Shown here: one piece after another, positions 41,901-49,697 of the stretch
Numbering within the stretch: the first letter of the stretch is position 1
How the letters are laid out: the number at the start of each line of letters is the position of its first letter
Origin: Bacteroidota bacterium
Lineage (GTDB): Bacteria; Bacteroidota; Bacteroidia; Chitinophagales; Chitinophagaceae
Reading direction: 5' to 3'
Assembly: GCA_947476145.1 (NCBI GenBank)
Contig: CANJPH010000007.1
Location: forward strand, 35,701-99,700
DNA length: 64,000 nucleotides
The notes under the pieces: generated by a model
What the model saw: only the letters and a program-made list of their open reading frames with translations
What the model was told of the DNA's origin: nothing
Database searches by the model: none
Made by a program: the position numbers and the translations under genes

Positions 41901-42087
41901 AAAAAGTACCATCACTTTTAGTGGTCGTACCCTTTTTAGTATTGGGGATAATAATAGAAACACCCTCTAATGGCGCACCTGTTGACTTATCAACAACTTT
42001 ACCAGTAATGGATGTTTTTTGCGCACTTACTAATAATGTACATAGTAAAAGTGGCATCATAAACAACAGCAATCGTAAATTTTTCAT
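38902..42087 (-). CDS. SusC/RagA-family TonB-linked outer membrane protein of the PUL
   Basis: 1061 aa; ITGKVVDKSTGAPLEGVSIIIPNTKKGTTTKSDGTFSF, VVVIGYGTQKKSSLTGAI, VLKDAASSAIYGSRGASGVIIVTTKKG. Confidence 0.96.
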   Translation of the reverse strand: MKNLRLLLFMMPLLLCTLLVSAQKTSITGKVVDKSTGAPLEGVSIIIPNTKKGTTTKSDGTFSFTLNGTEKSVTFTYVGYVNQVLTLGSATNYVISLVQDNAVQSEVVVIGYGTQKKSSLTGAIAKFKNENLDEAPVSRIDQALQGKIAGLTIQNTSSEAGAAPKISIRGISSLYAGASPLIVVDGLPIADGLSFLNPADVESIEVLKDAASSAIYGSRGASGVIIVTTKKGSSSKTKYNFKYSAGQKKDYKRYDVMTTNEYTTMLFNEVLFRAQDPTTVASTNTVLDADRASFIIENALLGGKSTDWQSESLRPGGFKNIQLSASGGSQDLRYFLSGGYQNDEGMQFKSNYEKFNIRTRIDVDLSKKVKLSVNLNPSYAKKISPSQNFTNFWRAPAWLPVYHNALTAALVNTNPQYAGILPGDFAHPRHFSGLKYTGLMPDGSSWTSPTTSNPSGSAQQNPRSDVMRSDITSNDYRLQSSAELNIELAKGLIFKSIGSSLMYYTNGTSFYEREYNSEGSINKGVFVNNKYVDLLSENTLNYTKVANKSNLNILAGFTSQTTKIQNQQSTGIDFPSDDIRTLNSAAQIDKAGTTGTNNQIGLVSYLGRVNYAYDDKYLISASYRSDGSSYFAQGNKWGQFPSISGGWVLSKEKLFSKIDWLSNLKLRKSYGVSGNNRIVDFAFLDLLYGANYNYGSGTGVTTPGLVSSSSYLSNPNITWESTKQNNFGVDLALFSNKVSVTLDIYKSVTDRLLLQQSAMAFTGVPQFWNNLGKLENKGFELELTTKNIQKKDFTWTTSANISQNRNKILELGTEAFLLNQGERTEVYRNKVGDPLVTFYGFKTDGVWLSQDQITKSGLTSTLTAMFVPGGLKVVDMNKDGKLDNNDRTDLGNPYPDFNWGITNTFKYKGIDFSFLFQGVQGGKLINGDPNYNESRRTIRIYNQNRWLSPMYPGDGKTPYSTNGFNWMLTDYVIEDASYFALREVNLGYTLPASAIKRFNINSLRLYFSAQNLYFHTAAGYRGINPEGRFSNGPYSSVLIDGYQRGSFPIPQTITAGIDINF

Positions 42088-42118
42088 ACTTGAATATTTA
42101 AGTTTAGAAAATCATTAA

Positions 42119-42469
42119 TTAAATTTGGACAAAATCTTCTCTCATTGGGCTAAACACATCTATTAACACCCCTTCTTCTATACAAACAGCTCCATGCATA
42201 ATGTTTGAAGGAATGTGAAAAGCATCTCCCGCTTTTAATACCTTTTTTTGGCCATCTATTTCAACTTCAAATACACCGGACTCTACATGTGTAATTTGAA
42301 CATGAACATGTTGATGAAGTGGACCAACTCCTCCAGCTTGAAATGCAACCTTAACAACCATTAAGCTAGGATCATAAGACATAATTTTTCTTTTTACTTT
42401 GTCGTCTAAAATATCCCATGATATTTCATTGTTACTTATAAAAAGGTTTTTTGTTTGTACATCATTCAT
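42119..42469 (-). CDS. kdgF: KdgF-like cupin (unsaturated uronate linearisation)
   Basis: 116 aa single cupin; VKRKIMSYDPSLMVVKVAFQAGGVGPLHQHVHVQITHVESGVFEVEIDGQKKVLKAGDAFHIPSNIMHGAVCIEEGVLIDVFSPMREDF matches the KdgF pattern as remembered, including the DVFxPxREDF tail. Confidence 0.88.
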   Translation of the reverse strand: MNDVQTKNLFISNNEISWDILDDKVKRKIMSYDPSLMVVKVAFQAGGVGPLHQHVHVQITHVESGVFEVEIDGQKKVLKAGDAFHIPSNIMHGAVCIEEGVLIDVFSPMREDFVQI

Positions 42470-42514
42470 ATTGGAAATTTTAAAATAATCGTTTTATTTA
42501 GTTATTGGTTTAAT

Positions 42515-44707
42515 TTAATTTTTCATCTTTTTGTAATAATAAGGCCCCTGCCATTGGATACGTTCCGAAAGTACAGTTACATCATGTGTTGATTTTTCAT
42601 CAAAATTATTATTGGAGACCGCAAATAATAACGAGCTTTTATTGAGCACTATTTTAAAGACGGTTGTTTTTTCGTCTTGTTGAAGCACTTTAATTTCTTT
42701 TACATTGGAATAAGAGTCATATGAAAACTCATTTTTTGTATCATAAAAACCATGCATTTCTACAACCGATAAAAAGATAGGCGATTGTTTGGTTTTTCTG
42801 AAAACAATAGAAGTTTCCGCTCTTAAATTAAAGCTAGGGTCGTTGGCTCCAATTTTAGTTAAATAAACATTAGTAGTGTCGCTTGTTAATGTTGAAACGG
42901 TATAAAATTTATCCTTGTTTAAAAAAGTTAACTGTGCTATGCCGTTTGTTTTTATCGCCTCCGCTTCCTTCCATAAAAATTCATAGCCATCATGCTTACC
43001 AAATGTTCCCAAAGTTTTTGGAGTTGTATACTTAAAATTGGTACTCACCACTTGGCCATTATAATGAAAAGGAAGATCAAATTGATGAGCAGCATTCGAA
43101 TTAGCAGCGAATAAATCAATGATGTATTTTCTTCCGTCTACAGAATCAAGGAAAAATAATGTTCTTTTTAGTTGGGTACCCTTGTATGCATTTTCTTCAA
43201 TCGCTGCAATTACCTGAAAGTTTGGTTTATTATAATCTGAAAAAAGTTTATTGGCGTGGTATTTCTGCCCTAACTCGGTATCCCCTCCAAAATGACTTGT
43301 CTCGTCTTGGACAATGGTATTGTGCGCTATGGTTTGTGCAGCATACTGAGTATTTTCTGGTAAGTATCTTCCGCCATACTTTTGTTCAATTCCAATGAAT
43401 CGTGCCGATCCATAATCCTGAAGTACTTCGTTGCCTTTGTCAAAAACATTTATACTCAATCTGTCAAAGTGCCCATGTCCCAATCCCTGAGAAGCATATT
43501 TATACACTAAAGAAGAAAGATTTTCTCCTTTGCCATTTCTCAAAATACCAATGCCCCCCTCATTCCCTAAAACACCATCCGTACTTTCAATGGTCTTGTA
43601 AGGGAAATAGTTTTCAATTTTGTTGGTCATTAATTCATTGGAAATTAGCAAGCCGCCTTTATCCAAAGTGACTCTGTTTTGTTTTTTTGCAACTGTTAAA
43701 AGTCCATTATCCTTGCCATACTTATTACGGGCAATGTCAATTGCAGTAACTAACTCATTGGAGGTGAAATCCTTCTCTTTAAGTGCATCATTTAGGGGGA
43801 AGAATGAACCATTTGAATTTGTTTGTTGAAGACAAGTAATTAAAGCTTTTTGTAAAATATTATCTCTGTGTTCAAAAATTTTCATATTTGGATTCGCCTT
43901 GTCTAATGCATTTGCAAAAAGCATATAAGGCAAAATTGCGTATCGCACATAATAGGGTCCTTCGGTATAATACCCATCTGGTGAAAATAAATTATCCATC
44001 TGTGCAATAAATCCAACTTTTCCTTTTTTATCACTGCCATACAAAGCCATATCCACATAATCTTTATTATTAGACGCTAATCCAATAATACCGATGCCTG
44101 CGCTTGCCCATACACTATGGTTATGCAAGCGGTCATACCAGTCTTTCATGTCTATCGTTAAATAGTCCACCTCAGGTTTAAAGGCACCTATTTCAATTTT
44201 ACTTCTTTCTTCACCAGATAAATAAGGATACACTAAATCATAAGCTAGTCCAGTATACACCATCCAGTTGGCATCATTTAAAGCTTGCCAAAATAAATGT
44301 CCAGCAAAAGGACTTGTTGCTTGAGGATGTTTTTTTAATGTTGGATTAAGCACAGCATATTTAAGCAACATATTTTTTACAAGTAAAGCGTATTTTGATT
44401 CGCCAGTAATATTATAAAGTATACCTGCATTAAACATGAGCATATAATTAGCTTTATGTTTATCATGCGTGTATCCACCCGCTGGATCTATAGGAAAAGG
44501 AACGTCCACATCTTTCCCAACCCATTCATCCACTTCTTTCTTAGTTTCTAAAAAGGATTGTTTAAAAACAGAATTAGATTCGTTCGTTTTTGTTGCTTGT
44601 AAAAATGTACTCGCTTCTTGTTTATTTAAATACAAAAAAGGATGCGTTTGTGCATTTGAATACACAACCAGCAAACAAGAAATATATACTAATATGTTTT
44701 TATACAT
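42515..44707 (-). CDS. Heparinase II/III-fold polysaccharide lyase, PL17-like
   Basis: ORF 42515..44791; likely start MYKNILVYISCLLVVYSNAQ at 44707. HNHSVWASAGIGIIGLA, GLGHGHFDRLSINVFDKGNEVLQDYGSARFIGIEQKYGGRYLPENTQYAAQTIAHNTIVQDETSHFGG resemble PL17 oligoalginate lyases. Confidence 0.85.
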   Translation of the reverse strand: MYKNILVYISCLLVVYSNAQTHPFLYLNKQEASTFLQATKTNESNSVFKQSFLETKKEVDEWVGKDVDVPFPIDPAGGYTHDKHKANYMLMFNAGILYNITGESKYALLVKNMLLKYAVLNPTLKKHPQATSPFAGHLFWQALNDANWMVYTGLAYDLVYPYLSGEERSKIEIGAFKPEVDYLTIDMKDWYDRLHNHSVWASAGIGIIGLASNNKDYVDMALYGSDKKGKVGFIAQMDNLFSPDGYYTEGPYYVRYAILPYMLFANALDKANPNMKIFEHRDNILQKALITCLQQTNSNGSFFPLNDALKEKDFTSNELVTAIDIARNKYGKDNGLLTVAKKQNRVTLDKGGLLISNELMTNKIENYFPYKTIESTDGVLGNEGGIGILRNGKGENLSSLVYKYASQGLGHGHFDRLSINVFDKGNEVLQDYGSARFIGIEQKYGGRYLPENTQYAAQTIAHNTIVQDETSHFGGDTELGQKYHANKLFSDYNKPNFQVIAAIEENAYKGTQLKRTLFFLDSVDGRKYIIDLFAANSNAAHQFDLPFHYNGQVVSTNFKYTTPKTLGTFGKHDGYEFLWKEAEAIKTNGIAQLTFLNKDKFYTVSTLTSDTTNVYLTKIGANDPSFNLRAETSIVFRKTKQSPIFLSVVEMHGFYDTKNEFSYDSYSNVKEIKVLQQDEKTTVFKIVLNKSSLLFAVSNNNFDEKSTHDVTVLSERIQWQGPYYYKKMKN

Positions 44708-44933
44708 AAGGACAAATACAGGATTAAGTAACTGCTCCCAGACTAATAACTTAACCATTCGATAATATTGATTAAGTAAGTAGTGTAGCAATCGTATGGT
44801 AATATTAAGTAGGTATTAAAAGGTATAAATTTCTATATAATTTAAATATTTCTAAATTTATGTTATTATAATTAGTATTTTTTTAATATTATATACTATT
44901 TGTTACATATTTTTGAATTTATAATGACCGATA

Positions 44934-44952
44934 CGTTACCGGTAACGGTACC
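44934..44952. promoter_or_regulatory. Candidate LacI-family operator
   Basis: Perfect 14-bp palindrome CGTTACCGGTAACG (44934..44947) overlapping a second palindrome GGTACC, upstream of the probable lacI-family start codon. Confidence 0.6.
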
Positions 44953-45004
44953 GGAAATTTCGCTTACAAATAAGTACTACTTTGTGCTTTCAAACAGTAG
45001 TAAT

Positions 45005-46021
45005 ATGAAAAAACAAGCAACCATTAAGGACATTGCTAAAAGACTCAATGTCTCTATTTCTACTGTTTCCAGAGCATTAAAAAGTGCCCCAGATGTGAGT
45101 AATGAAACTAAAGCTTCCATTTTAGCGGTTGCAGAAGAACTCCATTATCAACCCAACAGACTCGCCGTTAGTTTCAGGGTTCGGCAAACAAATACCATTG
45201 GCGTTATTGTTCCCAACTTGGACTACGTTTTATCTACAATGGTAAAAGGTATAGATGAAGTTGCCTTAGAAGCAGGTTATACGGTTATGGTTTGTCAAAG
45301 CAATGAATCCTTTGGCAGGGAAGTGTTGAATACTTCCAGAATGTTACAAAGTTTGGTAGATGGGTTAATCATATCCGTTTCGAGTGAAACTAAAACCTTT
45401 GATCATATTAAAAAGTTTCAGGAGCGCGATTTACCCATTGTTGCATTTGATAGGATTGTTCCAGAAATTATTGCACCCAATGTAATCTTAGACAATGAAT
45501 ATGCTGGTTATTTAGCAACGGATCATTTAATTCAACAAGGTTATAAAAATATTGCCATTTTAGCGGGACCCAAAAACTTAGGAATAAGTAATGCAAGAAT
45601 GGGAGGTTACCTAAAAGCACTTAAAGAACATAATATTAAAGTAGACCAGAAAAATATTATTCACTGTGACTTTAATCAAGACTATGCTTATTTCGCCACC
45701 AAGGAATTATTGAAATCTAAAAACAGGCCAGATGCTATTTTCACGATAAGTGATAGAATGGCCATTGGAGCCATGATTGCCATAAAAGAAAGAGGACTTA
45801 AAATGCCTACTGATATTGGACTTATTGGCTTTAATAATGAACCCATGTTGTCCCTATTAACCCCAACGATATCTAGCATTGAGCAACCTATGTTTGAAAT
45901 AGGAAAGATGGCAGCTAAGATATTTATTGAAAGGCTCCATAGCGAAGAAAGCGCTATCACTACGGAAGTGCTTAAGCCTAGATTAATTATTAGAGAGTCC
46001 AGTAAAAGAATTTTTAATTAG
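45005..46021 (+). CDS. LacI-family transcriptional regulator of the PUL
   Basis: ORF 44900..46021; HTH at MKKQATIKDIAKRLNVSISTVSRALKSAPDVS indicates start at 45005; periplasmic-binding-like effector domain. Confidence 0.93.
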   Translation: MKKQATIKDIAKRLNVSISTVSRALKSAPDVSNETKASILAVAEELHYQPNRLAVSFRVRQTNTIGVIVPNLDYVLSTMVKGIDEVALEAGYTVMVCQSNESFGREVLNTSRMLQSLVDGLIISVSSETKTFDHIKKFQERDLPIVAFDRIVPEIIAPNVILDNEYAGYLATDHLIQQGYKNIAILAGPKNLGISNARMGGYLKALKEHNIKVDQKNIIHCDFNQDYAYFATKELLKSKNRPDAIFTISDRMAIGAMIAIKERGLKMPTDIGLIGFNNEPMLSLLTPTISSIEQPMFEIGKMAAKIFIERLHSEESAITTEVLKPRLIIRESSKRIFN

Positions 46022-46033
46022 CGCGCGTTATTC

Positions 46034-47263
46034 TTATTTATTTGTTCTCAATAAAGCTTCTAAAAAATAATAGTCCCCATACATAATAGGCTTATCTACT
46101 TCGGATAATCTATTCGCATTACCGGTGCAATGCATTAATAAAAAACCATTATTGGTTCCTGCTACAGCTAAATAATTTTTACTGCTTAATGAACTAAGTA
46201 TTTCATTTGCAGTCTTTTTATATTGAGCGCCTTTTGTTCCGGTATAATTACTTAACTCTAACAATGCAGACGCCAAAATTGCAGCAGCAGAGGCGTCCTT
46301 GGGTATATAAGTTAATTGATTTGACTGTGCATTCGCCGGCGAGGTATAACCAACTTCATTTACATTAAAATCCCAATTAGGAATTTTATCGGAAGGTAAA
46401 TTTTTATGGTTAATGAAAAAGTCGGCCATATTAATTGCTGTATTTAAAAAACGAATGTCTCCGGTTTCTCTGTAGGTCATTGTGAAACCATAAAAACCCC
46501 AAGCTTCTCCTCTTGTCCAAGTAGAATTATGAGCGTATCCCTGGTTGGTTTCTTTATGGAGTGCTATACCAGTAATGGTATCATAGTCAACAACATGGTA
46601 GCTACTAAAATCAGGTCTTACGTGATTTTGCATTGTTTTTTCCGCATGTTTAATAGCAATATTTTTGTAGGTCGGATCCCCTGTGATTTTTGAAGCAAAA
46701 AAGAGTAATTCTAAATTCATCATATTATCAATAATCACAGGAAAGCGCATGGTGTCTTTTCCGTCTAGGGAAGGTTTGTCATTCCATGATTTAATGGCAC
46801 CTACCTTTTCATTATATCTTTTACAAAGTGATTTTGCAGACTGAATAAGAATGGCTTTATATTTTTCATTTTTTGTTAGCCTATAACCATTTCCGTAACT
46901 ATTGTACATCATAAATCCAATGTCATGATGTTTGGTGTTAAACTGGTTCGACTCCAATGTTTCAGTCCATTTTATGGCAGCCTCCTTCCATTTAGGATTT
47001 TTAGTGTATTCAAACATATACCATAAAGCGCCAGGCCAAAAACCACCCGTCCAATCTTCAATACCCACAAAGGTTAAATTACCATTCTTACTTGAACGTG
47101 GATACTTCATTTGTACATTTGCACTATCCAACAAAGTTTTATATTGTTCAGCTGCAGTATTAAAAACCGTTGAAATATTTTCTTGTAAGTTATTTTTATC
47201 TTGCCCAAACGAATATATCGTCATGATAAAACAAGAGCAGGCAATTAGTACTTTTTTAAACAT
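46034..47263 (-). CDS. GH88-family unsaturated glucuronyl hydrolase
   Basis: 409 aa with signal peptide; GFWPGALWYMFEYTKNPKW, HDIGFMMYNSYGNGYRLT, GYAHNSTWTRGEAWGFYGFTMTYRETGD, PKDASAAAILASALLELS. Confidence 0.93.
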   Translation of the reverse strand: MFKKVLIACSCFIMTIYSFGQDKNNLQENISTVFNTAAEQYKTLLDSANVQMKYPRSSKNGNLTFVGIEDWTGGFWPGALWYMFEYTKNPKWKEAAIKWTETLESNQFNTKHHDIGFMMYNSYGNGYRLTKNEKYKAILIQSAKSLCKRYNEKVGAIKSWNDKPSLDGKDTMRFPVIIDNMMNLELLFFASKITGDPTYKNIAIKHAEKTMQNHVRPDFSSYHVVDYDTITGIALHKETNQGYAHNSTWTRGEAWGFYGFTMTYRETGDIRFLNTAINMADFFINHKNLPSDKIPNWDFNVNEVGYTSPANAQSNQLTYIPKDASAAAILASALLELSNYTGTKGAQYKKTANEILSSLSSKNYLAVAGTNNGFLLMHCTGNANRLSEVDKPIMYGDYYFLEALLRTNK

Positions 47264-47425
47264 TCAAATTTAATTTTATAGATAACAATTTACAATAAAT
47301 CATCTTAAGAACAAATAATGAACCATTTATATCAGAAAAACTTGTTCCGGTATCGTTTTCAGTAAATAATTTACCTAACAATCTAAATCCAATATGCTAA
47401 TATTGATACATCAAATAAACCAAGT

Positions 47426-49678
47426 ATGAAAAGATTCGTTTTACTATCCATAAGCTCCCTATTATTTTTAAATGTATTTGCCTCAAATACAATTGTTACC
47501 ACTATAAATGAGCTTGATGTAGCCAATAAAAATGCAAAGCCAGGGGATACGATTGTATTAAAAAATGGAGACTGGAATAATGTAACATTTAAATTAGACG
47601 CTAAGGGGCTAAAAGAAAATCCGATTGTATTCAAAGCCGAGACCAAAGGAAAGGTGATGATTACAGGCAATTCAAAATTGCTAATAGGTGGAGAGTTCTT
47701 AGTGATAGACGGATTGTATTTTACAAAAGGGTATTCAGGAGTAGATGCGGTTATTAAGTTTAGTATCAATAATCAAAAAATTGCAAACAATTGCAGGGTG
47801 ACCAATACGGTCATTAATGATTTCAATAACCCAAAACGTTTGGATGAAAATTATTGGGTGGCGCTATACGGTAAAAATAATCGAATTGATCATTGCAGCT
47901 TTATAAACAAAAAAAATATTGGCGTATTGCTTGCTGTTATTTTGGAAGACGACCGAAGCAGGGCCAACTTTCATTCCATAGATCACAACTATTTTGGATT
48001 TAGGATTCCATTGGCATCTAATGGAGGAGAAATGATTAGGGTGGGCGTTTCGGAGCATTGTGAATTTAATTCAAACACTAAAATAGAAGATAACTTTTTT
48101 GAAAAATGTGATGGTGAAACTGAAATCATCTCTATTAAATCCTGTCAAAATATTGTAAGAAATAATTTATTCAAAGAATGTCAAGGTGCAGTAGTATTAA
48201 GACATGGCAATTATAATATCATTGCAAATAATGTATTCTTAGGAAATGATAAAAAGGGGACCGGCGGTGTTAGGGTTATCAATAAAGGTCAAATGGTCGT
48301 AAATAATTTCTTTTATAAATGCAAGGGCGTTGATTTTAGATCACCCTTGTCCATTATGAATGGTGTACCCAACTCACCTGCCAATAGATATGTTGGTGTG
48401 TCGGATGCCATCATCGCCAATAATAGTTTTTATGATTGTGCGCCTATTAGTTTTTGCGAAGGCAAAAGTGAGGAAAGAAGCTTGCAACCCAAAAATGTTC
48501 AATTTATTAATAACCTGTTTTACACTAAATCTGACACAAGTATCTACCATATATATGATGACATTAGTGGGATACAATTGGCAAATAACTTAATTAGCAA
48601 AGAGGTACCCAAGCAACTTATGAATGGATTTTCAAAAGCAAATATTGAAATTGAGCAAATAGGAACTGTGTCTATTCCAAAAGCAATTTCTAAAGGCACT
48701 CATTTAGTTTCGGATTCCATAAAAAATATATTGACTACTGCGATCAATAAACCATTTACACTTACCACTGGATATGATGCCAAAGGAAATTTTAATCAGG
48801 TGGTAAATAACGCAAGTACAAATTGCGGTGCTAGTTGGTTTGTAAATCCAAATAACAATCAAAAAAACGTAACTGTTAATTGTAATAGCACAGAAGAAAT
48901 AAAAAATGCTTTAGAAAAATACAAAAACAGTGCCATCACAATCAATCTTACCAATAATAAGTATTCTTTTTCTTCAAGCATCCGATTAAATGAAACCCTA
49001 GCCATTCAATCAAATATAAAATCCCCAATCAATTTTGAGAGCAACAGTGAATTGAGCGATCTATTTGAAATAAAGGGAAATCATAACCTTACGCTATCAA
49101 ACTTAAATCTTAATTTAAGTGCGTTACATGCAAAGAATTTTATTAGTAGTGACACTTCTGGAAGCTGTAATCATTCTAATTTTATAATGCAGCAATCTAC
49201 TATATCCAACTTTAATGGCACCTTTTTGAAGGCGGCTAAATCTAGTTTGTTGGATAGTATTATTATAAGTGACTGTTCATTGCTTAATGGAAACGGCTTA
49301 CTTTTTGACCTATATGACGAGAATGATAAAAAAGGATACTACAATGTTGAAAAAATGAAAATCTCAAATAATATCATCTCAAATCATACTGGACCTATCT
49401 TAGCGGTGTTAAGAAGCGGTAAAGACGAAAGTACTTTAGGGCCGCTTGTAGAAATAATGAATAATAAATTTATAAATATTAAGGCTGAAGCAAAATCCCT
49501 GATTCTATTAAATGGGGTTCAACAGTCTTTTATTGAAAAAAATAGCTTCGATAATTGTAACCCTAGCCATACAACAATAGAATACAAAGACGAAGTAAGG
49601 GCTGCTCATGTTTTTTCGCAAAATAAAATAGAGAACAGTGGGACGATTTCTAAAAACGAATATGTTGTTATTAAATAA
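47426..49678 (+). CDS. PL6-family polysaccharide lyase (chondroitinase B/alginate lyase-like)
   Basis: 750 aa; TIVLKNGDWNNVTF, ETEIISIKSCQNIVRNNLFKECQGAVVLRHGNYNIIANNVFLG contains the PL6 catalytic Lys/Arg pattern; extra C-terminal beta-helix-like region. Confidence 0.9.
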   Translation: MKRFVLLSISSLLFLNVFASNTIVTTINELDVANKNAKPGDTIVLKNGDWNNVTFKLDAKGLKENPIVFKAETKGKVMITGNSKLLIGGEFLVIDGLYFTKGYSGVDAVIKFSINNQKIANNCRVTNTVINDFNNPKRLDENYWVALYGKNNRIDHCSFINKKNIGVLLAVILEDDRSRANFHSIDHNYFGFRIPLASNGGEMIRVGVSEHCEFNSNTKIEDNFFEKCDGETEIISIKSCQNIVRNNLFKECQGAVVLRHGNYNIIANNVFLGNDKKGTGGVRVINKGQMVVNNFFYKCKGVDFRSPLSIMNGVPNSPANRYVGVSDAIIANNSFYDCAPISFCEGKSEERSLQPKNVQFINNLFYTKSDTSIYHIYDDISGIQLANNLISKEVPKQLMNGFSKANIEIEQIGTVSIPKAISKGTHLVSDSIKNILTTAINKPFTLTTGYDAKGNFNQVVNNASTNCGASWFVNPNNNQKNVTVNCNSTEEIKNALEKYKNSAITINLTNNKYSFSSSIRLNETLAIQSNIKSPINFESNSELSDLFEIKGNHNLTLSNLNLNLSALHAKNFISSDTSGSCNHSNFIMQQSTISNFNGTFLKAAKSSLLDSIIISDCSLLNGNGLLFDLYDENDKKGYYNVEKMKISNNIISNHTGPILAVLRSGKDESTLGPLVEIMNNKFINIKAEAKSLILLNGVQQSFIEKNSFDNCNPSHTTIEYKDEVRAAHVFSQNKIENSGTISKNEYVVIK

Positions 49679-49697
49679 AGGAATAAACTAGCAAGAA

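Noticed and set aside
46932-47273. Plus-strand 113-aa ORF over the GH88 N-terminus
   Set aside because: Antisense to GH88 coding sequence; no independent support
47383-47769. Minus-strand 128-aa ORF over the PL6 start
   Set aside because: Antisense to the PL6 signal peptide and first domain; no motif
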